A DNA stretch of 64,000 nucleotides from Selaginella moellendorffii (taxonomy: Eukaryota; Streptophyta; Lycopodiopsida; Selaginellales; Selaginellaceae): positions 1,365,504 to 1,429,503 of the forward strand of contig NW_003314288.1 of assembly GCF_000143415.4 (NCBI RefSeq), given 5' to 3'. Both the position numbers and the translations under genes were made by a program. This document shows, piece by piece, positions 1-11,892 of this stretch (the first letter of the stretch is position 1; every line of letters starts with the position of its first letter). A model generated the notes under the pieces. It saw only the letters and a program-made list of their open reading frames with translations. It searched no databases and was not told the origin of the DNA.

Positions 1-189
1 GAAACATTAAGGGTGGGAAAGTTTAGTGTGAAGCCATTGCCCAAACATCTGCATATTTTCTTTTAAAAATTCCTTCATTATGAATAAACTCTTCATGTTT
101 GGCAAAATGTTCTATTCATCTATTAAAGTTAATTTATATTTTATTATTATTATTATTTTATTCCACTATGTTAGAGGACCCACCACATT

Positions 190-385
190 GTAAGGAACCA
201 ACTCCCTATATCATATGCTAAAGAATCTGCAAAATCACAACTGAAACGATAAAAAATTTATTAAATGAGAGTGAGTTTGAAATTGAGTGCAATACTGACT
301 CTGAGATTAAGGTTGAGTCCGAGATCAAATCCAAGACCAAATCCAAGTATTAATATAAATCATGGGGTAAAAGCCTAAAGTGATT
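190..385 (+). repeat. 5' fragment of a family-B LTR
   Basis: The start TGTAAGGAACCAACTCCC matches the 5' end of the family-B LTR at 31,851. The following GAG/TCC-rich triplet tract and the words 'gtaaaagcctaaagtg' match the order seen at 31,930-32,180 and 47,460-48,020. The copy is strongly diverged and loses similarity after about 385. Confidence 0.6.
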
Positions 386-3300
386 GTCAGAGGAGATGGT
401 TAAGGGAAGGCGTAAGTGCATGAAGACTGAGATGAAACCTTCTTCGGAGATGAAGCCTTTGATTTATGGATAAGAAATCCCAACATAAGAAAAACTTTAG
501 TGAGGAGTCTTCTAAATGTGAGTTTAGTGGCAAAGTGTGGTCATCCAAAGCTTAATTAAATACTGTGACAGGAAAATTTTCAGCTAAAAATGTTATACTC
601 AAAGTCGATATATATATAAACAAAACATCCCCTTATAACCTCTACCCTTACCACTTTACTATTTTACAACCACTTTTTTTCTATGATCTAATATTTGAAG
701 TCAAAGTAAAAAACAAAACAAACTAAATTCTTTCACAACTATACTCTTCTTTTTATATCCTGTATTTGTCTTATTACCCATCCACCTTACTCTATCAGAA
801 ACTTTATCTTCCACCACCTTTATAAAATGATTTTTTATATAACTCTTACATTTAAGTATATTCTCCAACCTTGCAAAGATTTTTGCCACCATTTAAAAAT
901 ATTTTCTTGTGTAATCTATATAATCAAGAATAATTGGAAAGTTTGCCTGCCGCTGTGGCGAGGCCGACACTAATATTTTATAATATCAACAATAAAACAT
1001 AAAATATAATCCAAGGACTATATAAGAAAGAGCCCCTCACAACAAGTGTGAAGTGATTCTAGCACAAGTTTTCTCTTTAGTTTTGCAATATTCTTTCTTT
1101 AAGTCCTACTTAAAAAATATAAAAATTAGGAGTTAAGGGAATCCCTCTCTTCTCTTTTTCTCTCAAGGCACAAAACATGCAGAGATGGTGTGCTATTAGC
1201 CATCAAATTTGGATATGACGACCTTATAATGGCGTAAAAGGAGGTTGAAGAATCAATGGGATCTTTGTCAACTCCTTCACCAAAAAATCTACTCTCGATC
1301 ATATCGTTGCTCTTCAAAATCCTTTCAAAAAAGCATATAGCAAGGATTTCCATTGGTGGAAGATGCCTAATGATCATACAAAAAGCACCACAATGGAGTA
1401 GAAGACATAGATTATGGAGAAGATCATCTGGAGTTTTGTCATGGAGAAATGAAGTTTGGCATTCTTTTCCTTCCCTTATTAACACTTTGAAAGGACAATT
1501 GGCATAGACTAATGCTCTTCTAGAGACCTTCATACACAAAGTTGAAGCATAACAAGAAACAGAAGAAAAAGCAAAAGACTATAGATGCTTGCAACATAAA
1601 AAGTGTGAACCCTTTGGCAAGTACTGAGCCAGATAATATCAAGAAAACCAAAGTAAAGTCAATCCCTTAAGCAATTCCCAAATACAAACCAAAGCCTTCA
1701 CTATTCTTTAATGGAGTGAATGACTATAAAGTGATGAGGGTGTTGGGGCATCTCTCAACCCTAATCGTGGATCCAACATGCTTGTAAACTTGTAATTCTA
1801 AACTCAAGTGTAAAAGGAAATGGGAAGGAACCCTAATGCAAGGATAAGGGAATATTCTAAGGATATAGAATATTTCATGTGCTCTCTCAAGCCAGAATAT
1901 AAGCCGTGATGTGAGGAGAAGGTGGCGATAAACTAGCACTGAAATAGGCGACCACTAGTGGGATGCATAAGACTCCAGTGCACAAGAACCCACAGCTGAG
2001 ATGCTCCCATGTGCTAGAATGTAGTGTCTAGAGAGGGTAATTGCTGAAACAAAGAAAAATGGCAAAAAAAAAAGAGAAATCTAAAAGTGGAAGTCAAAAA
2101 AGATGGAGGTGAAAATAAAAGATGGGAGAGGAATTTAAAATTTAAAGACACAGGTAAAACCAATGGGAAATTGTATAGTTGAACTAGAGACTCAAGAAAG
2201 TAGGAGAAGAGGAGAAAAAAGGAGGAAAAAAGCAAGAAAACCAAATGGAAATAAGATTTAACCTAGCTCCCACACTCTAGAAAATGAATAAGTTAATACA
2301 GCCTCAAGCTCATGTAATTTGTGCTCAAAGCTTTCACCAATAATAAAGAAGAAAGCATAGGGAATGTATTGCTCAGTGGTGGTAACTATGAGATAAGAGA
2401 TGAATTGTAATGGAAGAGAGTGATGATAGAGGATCACGGTAGATGGATGATATGAGTGGGTGTTTCCAAGGATGGGCTCTAATCTGATGTAGTGAAATGT
2501 GAAGTTGTAGCTACTGCTTGCACAAAAACTAGTGGACTACCTCTTGAAAGGTGGCAAACTGCTTCACTTGTGATTTGAGCTGGAAGAAAAGGTGTTGGCT
2601 TTGTTGGATACACCTCTAAAATCACATGGATTCCTACTACAGTCAGGATCTCCTAGTGGAAGAAGAAATCAACTCTAAAGAAAAGAAAGTCACAATATGT
2701 GATTGGTCCATCAAATATTTCACATGTTGTGCATGAGAATATCTTAATTTCTATTGATTTTTGTCTAGAAGAGCCTTTGTGATGAAGTTTTGTCCCCAAA
2801 TATATAGTATAAATGGATGATGAATGGTGGAAAATATGAAAGAGATGATTGGGTATGTGTAGTGAGAGTTGGGCAGTGGTGGTGTGAGTGTGTGGAAGTG
2901 AAATTTAGAGCACGGATTATGTAAAGTGGTGATGAGATGTGAGGATGGAACTGATATAGGGAAAGAAGCTAAAGAAATAGAGCACAAACTAACAAGAGTT
3001 GAGAAGTCTTCATACAATTAGTAATGCAGCTGAAGCGTGTTCACCATGGAAAGAGACTTGCTCCATGTGATTCCCTAACTTGATGAAAGATGGAAGAAGA
3101 GTGAAAGCAAAAAGAAAAACAAGGAAAAACAAAGAAAGTAGAAAAATGAGTGAAGATGGAAAGATCCCACCACTAAAAGAGAGAGTAGTGCAAATGGCTT
3201 CTGTGATGAGTGATGATGATGGAAACACTCCAGGAGGATGTAAGACATCCTATAGAAGGTCTGGAATGCCATTGAAACTGGTCGAGTTGCTCTCAAGTGC

Positions 3301-4691
3301 TGGATCACAATGAGATTGCCTGAACATGTCATTATAAAAGAATCTAGGATGCTAGAACTGCCTGGAAGGATGAGAGCTTCCTTGGGATGGTAGAAATCAT
3401 CTCCAAGGAGCTGAGGATACTGTCATGTGTCTTTGGTGAAGATCTGGTGGCTGGATGAAATATCACTAGTGTCGGAAAATGCCTTGAGTGTTGTAGCAGG
3501 ATGAAGTCATGACCCAACTATGAACCTGAGCCTAGGAAGAGTTAAGATGAGGTGCTAAGTTGGGAGAATCTCCAGGAAAAGTTGAGATGCTGCTGGAAAA
3601 TGTCCGCCACCTTTACATTGTAGTCGTATCCCAAGCGAGTAGCAAGGTTGGATGGCAACTCTAGAGTGAGAAGCACCACCAAGAGAGTAGCCACTAAATT
3701 GGAGAGTCAAAGGTGTACTCAAAAGAAAGTGAAGAAGTTGTGCTCTCCAAAGTGTTGATGCCTTGTGACCTTGTTTTGTTGACAGCTCAAAGACTATCAT
3801 GTACTACGTGAAAAGGCTCCACCTCAGTGCTGAGATCATGTAGAGGAATCTGAGGAAGGTTGTGAAGAAGTCTAGGATCAAAAGTTGTATTTTAAAAAGT
3901 TGTGAGCATGTTGCCTAGTAAGCTTCCAAGGTTGTATAGTAATGTACATGCATTTTGGGAAATTCCTGTAAAGGTAGAGTTAGTACACAAGAAGAGACTT
4001 GGGGGTGGATATAGGCTCCAGATGTAAGCTCCACACTATAGGAACAAGTCAAAAACTCCATGGCTGCAGCAGATACCACTCCAAGGCATTTGCTTTAAGC
4101 AACTGGAGGTGGCTGCCTATCTAAAAGAAAGTGGTCAAACAGTGGCTTTTTAGTCCCAGTAGCCACCAACTCAGCAGCTTCATCTGCAGGAATTGCTTTC
4201 CAATCCCCCGCAAGTGTATTGCAAACTCCATTGATGTCCAAGCTCAATTGGTATGGGTCCCCTGTGACTTCTCAATTGGTGCTGAAGTTGGAAAAGTACT
4301 TGGAGAAACACCATTTAGGCAAATTCCTCACTATGCTCTAGTGAAGGAATTGATGTGAAATCCCTAGATTTAATGAAGCAAAGGAATTTCTGGATTTGTC
4401 AGTGATGGTAGAGGAGTCAAGTGTTGATGTATGTCTAGTCTGTGTTGAAGAAGTCAATCATATTGCTAGTAATGTGTCATCTTCGATAAGTTCTAGGAAA
4501 AGAACCTTGAGAATCTAGTCAACTTCAGTGATGGAAGAAGCATCCACTTGAGACAAGTTGGATGGAAGTAGAGAATGACCATGAGCATTGAGAAGAGTTG
4601 CTGCATAGATGTTGTTGGTGATTGTTGATTCTCCTTTGGCCCAAGTTGTTGTGCAAGTAGCAGTGAGATGCTACGAATGTCTCAAGATGAT
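386..4691. other. degenerate intergenic DNA, no gene recognised
   Basis: AT-rich sequence in which only short open frames occur on both strands, with no recognisable domain. The part near 4,691 is the left flank of the LARD insertion. It was originally continuous with 28,782 onward, which contains a minus-strand gag-protease relic, so 2,400-4,691 is probably decayed sequence of the same older element. I could not identify a reverse transcriptase in it. Confidence 0.4.
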
Positions 4692-5519
4692 TGTCGCGAA
4701 TGTGACTTCGGGTATCGAAAGTTACCTGTCAGCCAGTCCTTAGGACACTCTTTCCTTACTACCACGATGGCAGGAGGTCGATATTGCTAGACCCGTTATC
4801 AATTTCCCACTTGAGCTAGTTGAGAAACTGGTCAATGACCATATACTTAGATTGGATAAACATAAGGTAGGAACCCTATGTGTTTCTTGCTGAGCATACT
4901 CGGCTTGTCCCAGAGACTAACTCCTGGTACTAAGGGAGGCTTGGGGTGAAAGCCCAAAAGGTGTGTTCCTCAAGGGGGGGGGGGGGGTTCCAAATGTATA
5001 GTAGGGATAGTGGGTAGGTTGGGCATGGCTGACCAACCTGAGGCATAGTCTAGCTCCTGCTTGCGTGTTTGTCCTTGTTCTACGTCCGGCTTAGGTCTAA
5101 GCCCAAGTTCCACTCCATGCTAGCTGGTGGAATACCTATATCCTTGCATTAGGCCACTAGTATGCCGAAATAGCGCTAGACTCCGTTTAGCTCCATTTTG
5201 CATGTTGGTCCTGGCATTGGGATGCTAGTTGCTCTAGGACTATTCCAAGTTGCTCCAGGCTCTTGTCCCTTTACTCCTTGGGCTGTATGCTTGGGAGTTG
5301 CTCCATGGACTGGTTCCGTCACTTCTTGGCTCTATGCTCGAGAGTTTGGCACCGTTCCTTCGTTCAGTGGCCCAAGGCCCTGAACCTCGGGTTCCGCACT
5401 ACTGTCCTTTGGACACATGGCATATGACACGTGGCATAAAGAGGGTTTAGGTTCCGCTTCGTGGTGTTATCCTATGGTAAATCACCATAGGATAAAGGGT
5501 CAAAACCATGTGCGTTACA
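4692..5519 (+). repeat. 5' LTR of LARD copy 1 (family A)
   Basis: It begins TGTCGCGAATG and ends GCGTTACA, directly followed by a primer-binding site. It contains a run of 14 G (4,974-4,987), a block shared with the LTRs at 27,880-28,776, 45,563-46,715 and 57,875-58,797, and a hairpin near its 3' end. It is 828 bp, against 1,153 bp in the inverted copy, so it has internal deletions. Confidence 0.88.
5467..5495. other. conserved hairpin in the family-A LTR
   Basis: A perfect 12-bp inverted repeat, TTATCCTATGGT and ACCATAGGATAA, around a 5-base loop, 24 bp before the LTR end. It is also present at about 28,726-28,755 (one mismatch) and 45,588-45,617. It may be a structured RNA element near the 3' end of the LTR transcript. 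Confidence 0.7.
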
Positions 5520-5521
5520 TT

Positions 5522-5532
5522 TGGTATCAGAG
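5522..5532 (+). other. primer-binding site, initiator tRNA-Met type
   Basis: TGGTATCAGAG lies two bases after the 5' LTR. This matches the complement of the 3' end of plant initiator tRNA-Met, the most common primer of plant LTR retrotransposons. The same sequence follows the LTR at 58,797 and, inverted, at 45,550-45,560. Confidence 0.85.
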
Positions 5533-6288
5533 AAAGAGTCTCAGCAAGTACTATTCAATGAGATTGGGCAACTAGTCTCATTGCATACGCAGAAATGAAA
5601 ACAATGATTTGAGTGGGTACACGTTTTGGTGCAAAGGCTTTGCAATCATTCCTTGAGTATGGATTTGGTTACCTTGTTGTACCTTATGATGTGAGCTTGC
5701 TCTTGGGCTCATAGGATGGATTTGAGGTATACTGTTTTACACGAGTTTGTGCTTGGGCTCATGAGTGAGGCACATTAGCAATTCGAGGTTACACTTTGGG
5801 TTGGCAGGATTAATGTTAGCCTATCGATGGTTCCATGAGTTGTTCCAATGGTTCCATGAGTTGTTCCATGTACTATGGGTGAATGCAAACCTTCCCTAGG
5901 TTTGCTATGAGTAGCAAATAGGCTGGTCCATAGCTGTTTAGCATGGCACTAGTGATCCTTCCTAGGCATGATTATGAGTGGATCAATCAAGATTGTAGGG
6001 ATGAGTCTATTGATTCAAGTAATTGTTGCCGTGCTCTCTCATAAACTTTTCTTGGATTAAACTGAAGGCAGTGTGGAAAGAAGCTTGAGGTTTAGTCAAA
6101 GATGAGACCGAAAAGAGAGTCATTGGGGATGAGGGATCAAACACGTAAATCATCTTCCCTTCTTGGAGAGATGACTTGCAACGAGGTGTCAACTCATTGC
6201 TTGTGTTCACAATATGCAATCAAGAGTCTCTACCTTGATGTATGTTGGAAATAGTGGTCTTACAAATGATGAGTTATGGGATGGATAG
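5533..6288 (+). other. LARD internal region, first segment
   Basis: Non-coding in the element's sense. A 70-codon frame on the minus strand (6,007-6,219) has a close counterpart with the same start and stop in the inverted LARD copy (44,875-45,087). No domain was recognised. Confidence 0.6.
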
Positions 6289-6676
6289 TGTCAGGAATCC
6301 CCCAATTCTTGCCACATTCCTGACTCTCGCCGGATTCCTGACCTACAGACCACATTCCTGACTCTCGAGACACTTTCTTATTCCTGACTCTCGAGACACT
6401 TCCCTATTCCTGACTCTTTAATTTTCTGTACGATTCTTGAGACTCGAGCCACATTCCTGATGATGATGTGGTGCCTCCTCGACCTCAGCTATATTTAGGC
6501 CATCCTCGATCCAAGAGTGGTGGAGCTTCATCAACCTATAGTATATATAGGTTAGCCTTATTCCATTTTTCCACAATCTGAATCAACGCCAGTCTAAGGT
6601 TTATTCTTTGTTTCCACTAGTTTTTCTCTTTTGTCTTTTGCATTTTCCAGTCTTGATCTTGTTGGGGGTCTTGACA
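6289..6676 (+). repeat. 5' LTR of the 6.3-11.9 kb chromovirus
   Basis: Starts TGTCAGGAATCC and ends GTCTTGACA. It contains four copies of the word ATTCCTGACTCT and a TATA-like TATATATAGG near 6,543. The sequence after it (tttgattcagatt) is only a weak match to a primer-binding site. Confidence 0.9.
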
Positions 6677-6776
6677 GTTTGATTCAGATTGTGTTTTTTC
6701 ATTTTTTGCTTTAGCTCGTTTTGATTGTTTGACTACCTTTGCCTTTTTTCCCCCTTTTTTTCTTTCTTTTTTGCTG

Positions 6777-7748
6777 ATGGAGTCTCCAAGCCATCTTGAT
6801 TTCTTTGCCGAAGTCCTTGCAAAACTCCAGTCTGAGAATACCGAGCTGAAGGTGACCCTTCTTCGCATGCAATAGGAGCTTGCTTCACTTTCGGCTCAAG
6901 GATCCAGCAAAGTTCCTGAACAGAAGGTGAGTTTCCCAGTGAAATTTTCAGGCAAGTGTTCGGAGCTTTGCGGATTCCTGAACTAGATAGAGCTGATCTT
7001 TGCACTTCAACATCAGCAGTACCCCACTCTTGAGTCTCAAATCGGCGTGATTAGGATGTTGCTCAAAGGTGCAGCTTTGTCATGGTTTTCTCCTCTCTTG
7101 GAGAAGAGCATGAAAGGGGTCATGGTTCCAGAGCTAATGGATCTTCAATTGTTCAAAGAGAAGCTCGAAGCATGTTTTGGTGAGATGAATCGGGTTCGGG
7201 CTGCTACCACAAAGATGAGACGTCTCTCTCAAGGGTCTCGTCCTGCCTCGATCTACATTGCAGAGTTTTAACTCCTTGCCTTGGACACTTAGTGGGATGA
7301 GCAGGCCCTAATTGACCAATTTTGTTTTGGCCTCAACAACGGTGTCAAGGATTTGTTGCTCACCATGGAGGATCCCAAGGACCTGTCGGACGCCATCAAC
7401 AAAGCTGTTCGATGTGACAATTGTCTCTTTGAACGTTGTCAGGAAAGTTGCCGTACCACCTTTTTACCGTCCCAGACTCAGGAATCCCAGCTTGAGTCTT
7501 CGGGGCATACTCCTAAACCTACTGCTCTGGTCTTGATGGATATTTCTGGTACTCCCCGACTCATTGGAGGGAAGTTGAGTTCTGCTGAGAAGCAACATCG
7601 AATATCTCATAATCTTTGTCTCTACTGTGCTGATCCTAATCACAAAGCAGCTGTGTGTCCCAAGAAGCCTCCCCGACTGCTCGAGTTCACTTTGCCTCAA
7701 AGTCCACCTTTGTTGCAGTCAAGAAACGACCTTGTCCAAACAGAGTAG
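6777..7748 (+). pseudogene. gag: chromovirus gag
   Basis: This is the capsid-nucleocapsid precursor that packages the element's RNA. One frame from the ATG at 6,777 runs through four in-frame stops (6,870 TAG, 6,984 TAG, 7,269 TAA, 7,290 TAG) with no indel. The N-terminus is a short coiled segment rich in Leu and Glu. The central part has the retrotransposon-gag pattern 'LLKGAALSWFSPLL'. A zinc knuckle CLYCADPNHKAAVC (CX2CX4HX4C) lies near 7,616-7,660. The frame ends at a TAG at 7,746 and overlaps the protease frame. Confidence 0.85.
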
Positions 7749-8059
7749 GAGCTGTCTGTTTGGACTCCCCGAATAAAAATGACTTTTCTTCTTTATCAAG
7801 CTCCTCACCACCTTTTATCAAAGCCACCACTAATTCCCACAACTTCTACATCCCATGTCTCCTTTCTTTCACCAAACAATCAGGACTCAAGGCTCTGGCA
7901 TTACTGGACTCGGGTGCAACTTCCTGCTTCATGGACACAGACTTTGCTGCCCGACATCACGTTCCTCTTTCTCCTACCATACGGGATCTGAGGGTTGAAG
8001 GCATCGGCGGGCATTTTGTGTCTCCATCTTCTGGACTTAGGGAAACGTTGCCCGTTTGA
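7655..8059 (+). pseudogene. chromovirus retropepsin domain
   Basis: An aspartic protease that would cleave the Gag-Pol polyprotein. The active-site motif ALLDSGATSCFMD is intact near 7,893-7,935. It lies in a different frame from gag (a -1 step over the overlap 7,655-7,748) and from pol, so either a programmed frameshift or two indels separate it. The frame stops at 8,057. Confidence 0.8.
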
Positions 8060-8211
8060 GTACACATCGGGTCCACCGTCACCGATATCGGCTTCAACAT
8101 CATCAACAACAAGTCTCCTCTGTGGTGCTCGGTCTTCCTTGGTTCCAACTACATCAACCTTAAATCTTTTGGAAGGAATTACAGCTCATCTCTCCCACAT
8201 CACCATCTCCT

Positions 8212-11200
8212 ATGGCTTCCCCTGCTGTTCATCAAGTCCGAATCAGGAAAAGTTCCCTAAACTCAAATCAGGGTTCTGTTCTTGACTCTACGAAGTTTTC
8301 ACCCTCTTCTTTTCCCTCTCTTCCATCTTACACTGGACAGTATCCTCGTCTCATTATTCCATTTAGTCGTATGCCTCCTCCTTTCTCCATAATCACTATG
8401 AAAGAACTCTTTCATGAAGAACCTATTTTCCTTTTTGCTTTGCATGTTTCTCCTGTCAATCTTCCTGAGAAGTATCATAATTTTGGGAATGTGTTTGACA
8501 AGAAAAAAGCTAGTGTACTGCCTGTTCATCAGCCTTATTACTGTCCCATTGATTTACAGGAAGGAGCATCACCTCCATGGGGGCCTATCTACCGGTTATC
8601 CCCGTCTGAGCTTAAGGCACTCAAAAAGTACGTGGATGAGAACCTTGCCTCAGGGTACATTTAGCATTCACAGTCCCCGGCTGGAGCGCTTGTCTTCTTT
8701 GTCAAGAAGAAGGATGGGAGTTTGCGGCTAGTCATCGACTACCGAGGTTTGAACAAGGTGACTGTTCGGAACCATTATCCGTTGCCCCTGATCTCAGACC
8801 TGTTGGAATGCCTCAGCGGTGCCCGCTTCTTCACCAAGATCGACCTCTGTGGAGCACACAACCTGATCCAGATCCAGCCTGGTGATGAATGGAAGACTGC
8901 GTTCCGAACCCGCTATGGCCACTTCGAGTACACTGTCATGCCATTTGGCTTGACAAATTCTCCAGCAGTTTTCCAACACATGGCAAATGACATCTTTCGG
9001 GAGTTTCTTGATCAGATGGTGATCGTCTACCTCGATGACATCCTCATCTACTCAAAAACTTAGGAGGAGCATGACAAACATGTACGCAAGGTGCTAGCGA
9101 AGCTGCGAGAACACAGCCTATACGTGAAGCTTGAGAAATGTTCCTTTGATCAACAGTCTGTGGATTTCCTTGGGTACATTGTCACTCCTGAGGGTATCAC
9201 GATGGATCTTGCCAAAGTCAAGACTATTCTTGAATGGGAGCCTCCATAATTAATGTCAGACGTTCAGGTTTTCCTTGGCTTCGCCAACTTCTATTGCAAA
9301 TTCATTGATCACTACTCTGACATTGTCCTTCCTCTCACGCATCCCACTCGCAAGGATGTTCCCTTCTCTTGGTCTGCTGCTGCCTAGCTCGCTTTCAACA
9401 CACTCAAGGTGGCCTTCAGTTCTGCTCCCGTCTTGATCCATGCTGATCCCTCACAACCTTTCTTCATCGAGGCTGATGCCTCTGACTTTGCCATCGATGC
9501 TGTGCTGTCTCATCTCGGAGTGGATCAAGAACTTCATCCAGTCGCATTTCATTCTCGGAAATTCCAGCCTGTGGAGATCAATTACAAAATCCACGACAAG
9601 GAGCTCCTTGCCATTGTGGATTCCTTTGAAAAGTGGCGTCATTTCTTGGAGGGGGCGGGCCATCAAACAACAGTCTGGACGGATCACAAAAATCTCAAGT
9701 ACTTTGCTACTTCCCGAGTTTTGAGCTATCATCAAGCAAGGTGGGCACAATTCCTGAGTCAGTTTGACTTTGTTATCAAGTACAGACCTGGAAAGCTTCA
9801 AGGCCTTCTTGATGCTCTTTCAAGGCGCTCCTATCTCAGTCTCAAGCTTGGTAATCCTACCTTTGATCAACAGGATCAAGTTATCCTTAGTCCTAATCAG
9901 CTTGAAGTTATGGCAATTTCCCTGGCCCCTCATGACTCCTCCTTGATGGATGCGATCAGAAACGATCTTTAATCCGATGATCTCACCAGCGACATTTTCC
10001 CCCATTTTCAGGCTGGACACCCAGTGACTCCCGACTGCTGGCGATTTGATGAGTTCGAGTTCTTAGATGGCTTATTATACTATGGGGAGCAGCTTTACGT
10101 TCCTAAAGGTGATGCTTGAAGGTTGGTCCTGATGGCGTGCCATGATAGCCCAACTGCTGGTCACTTCGGCATTGCGAAAACCTATGAGCTGGTTGCACAG
10201 GACTTTTGGTGGCCTCACATGGATGACTACATCAAAGCCTTTGTTACCTCTTGTGACACTTGCTCCTGGAATAAGGTACCTTGCCACCTTCCTTCAAGTT
10301 TGCTTCCTTCCCTCTCGGTCCCTTCAAGTCCTTGGGAATCCATCTCTATGGATTTCTTGAGTGATCTTCCAAGTTCTGAAGGCTTCAACAGCATTTTAGT
10401 TGTGGTGGATCGCTTCACAAAGATGGCACACTTCCTGCCATGTACCAAAGAGTTTTCGGGCGAGGACATGGCAAAACTGGTATTCAGGGAAATTTTCCGA
10501 CTTCATGGGATACTTGCGGATGTGGTTTCGGATCGAGGACCTCAATTCATCTCTCATTTCTAGCAACAGTTTTTGCAGCTGCTTGGAGTGAAGGCCAACC
10601 TCTCTTCAGCGTATCATCCTCAAACTGATGGACAATCCGAGTGAACGATTCAGATGTTGGAACAATTCTTGAGATGCTTCATCAACTATCATCAGGGTAA
10701 CTGGTTCGATATCCTTCCCCTTGCTGAGTTCTCCTATAACAACTCTGTTCACTCCTCTCTTCGAGTTTCCCCCTTCTTTGCAAACTCTAGCCAAAATCCC
10801 CAATTCAATCCCTCACTTCCTTCTCCATCCGAATCCTCTCGTTCAAATCCCCACTCTGAGGCATTTGTCTCCAACCTCTAGAAAATCCACAACTCCATCT
10901 CCTTCCACTTCCATCATGCTCAGGAATCTCACAAAACATTTGCCAATATCCATCGTCAGGATTGTCCCCCTTATGATATTGGGGATGAAGTCTGGCTCCT
11001 CAGGCGAAATATCTCCACCACCAGGCCCTGTTCAAAACTTGATTTCAAACGCCTCGGTCCTTTCCCTATCAATGCCATCATTAATCCTGTCACTTATCGC
11101 CTTGCACTTCCTTCCTCATATCAAATTCACCCCATTTTTCACTCCTCTCTCCTTGAGCCTTATATTCCCAGTCCTATTCCACATCGGGTCATTCCTCCAC

Positions 11201-11493
11201 CTCCACCAGTGTAGCTCGCAGATGGGTCTGAGTATGAAGTTCAGGACATCCTTGATTCCAAGATTTCACGGTCTAAACTCTACTATCTGGTCGATTGGAA
11301 GGGTTATGGACTTGAGGAACGCATTTGGGAACCTGCGGACAACCTGATTCATTCTCCTGACCTTGTTTAGGACTTCCACCACCGCTATCCTTCTCATCCC
11401 AGTCCTCATTCTTTTTCTCCATCTCCCATCCCTCGCCGCTCATCTCATCCTCCTCTTCATTCTCGTTCATGTCCTCGTTCCACTCGTTCTTGA
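8212..11493 (+). pseudogene. pol: chromovirus pol (RT, RNase H, integrase, chromodomain)
   Basis: One uninterrupted reading register with 11 in-frame stops at 8,662, 9,061, 9,247, 9,385, 9,970, 10,117, 10,561, 10,642, 10,879, 11,212 and 11,368, and no frameshift. RT spans about 8,480-9,250 with the catalytic YLDD at 9,028-9,039. RNase H is near 9,440-9,830 with FFIEADAS. The integrase has an HHCC finger near 10,135-10,265 and DDE-core signatures MDFLSDLP and VSDRGPQF. A chromodomain (YLVDWKGYGLEERIWEP) ends the protein, followed by a TGA at 11,491. Chromodomains target such elements to marked chromatin. Confidence 0.92.
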
Positions 11494-11504
11494 GGAGGGG
11501 GTGC
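11494..11504 (+). other. polypurine tract
   Basis: GGAGGGGGTGC lies between the pol stop and the 3' LTR, the expected position for plus-strand DNA priming. Confidence 0.7.
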
Positions 11505-11892
11505 TATTAGGAATCCCCCAATTCTTGCCACATTCCTGACTCTGGCCGGATTCCTGACCTACAGACCACATTCCTGACTCTTGAGATATTTCCTTATTCC
11601 TGACTCTCAAGACACTTCCCTATTCCTGACTCTTTGATTTCCTGTACGATTCCTGAGTCTTAAGCCACATTCCTGATTATGATGTGGCGCCTCCTCAACC
11701 TCAGCTATATTTAGGCCATCCTCGATCCAAGAGTGGTGGAGCTTCATCAACTTATAGTATATATAGGTTAGCCTTGTTCCATTTCTCCACAATCTGAATC
11801 AACGCTAGTCTAAGGCCTTTTCTTTGTTTCCACTAGCTTTTCTCTTTTGTCTTTTGCATTTTCCAGTCTTGATTTTGTTGGGGGTCTTGACA
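11505..11892 (+). repeat. 3' LTR of the 6.3-11.9 kb chromovirus
   Basis: It is 388 bp, like the 5' LTR, and ends GTCTTGACA. The first bases read TATTAGG instead of TGTCAGG, two transitions. Only a modest number of substitutions separate the two LTRs by eye. Confidence 0.9.

Larger units (their letters stand above)
6289..11892 (+). mobile_element. Ty3/Gypsy chromovirus, complete but decayed, nested in LARD copy 1
   Basis: Two LTRs of identical length (388 bp) flank gag, protease, RT, RNase H, integrase and chromodomain in Ty3 order. The flanking 5 bp are GATAG and AATAG. The inverted LARD copy near 44,795-44,820 has the uninterrupted sequence (reading ggatagcagtgaag on the minus strand), which confirms the insertion point. 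Fifteen in-frame stops and one gag/protease frame change mean it is no longer coding. Confidence 0.93.

Noticed and set aside
1256-1507. 83-codon plus-strand frame and the overlapping minus-strand frame
   Set aside because: No recognisable domain, no splice context, and AT-rich flanks. Not supportable as a gene.
5522-5532. tRNA-related sequence
   Set aside because: TGGTATCAGAG is a primer-binding site next to an LTR. I found no cloverleaf-like tRNA gene in the window.
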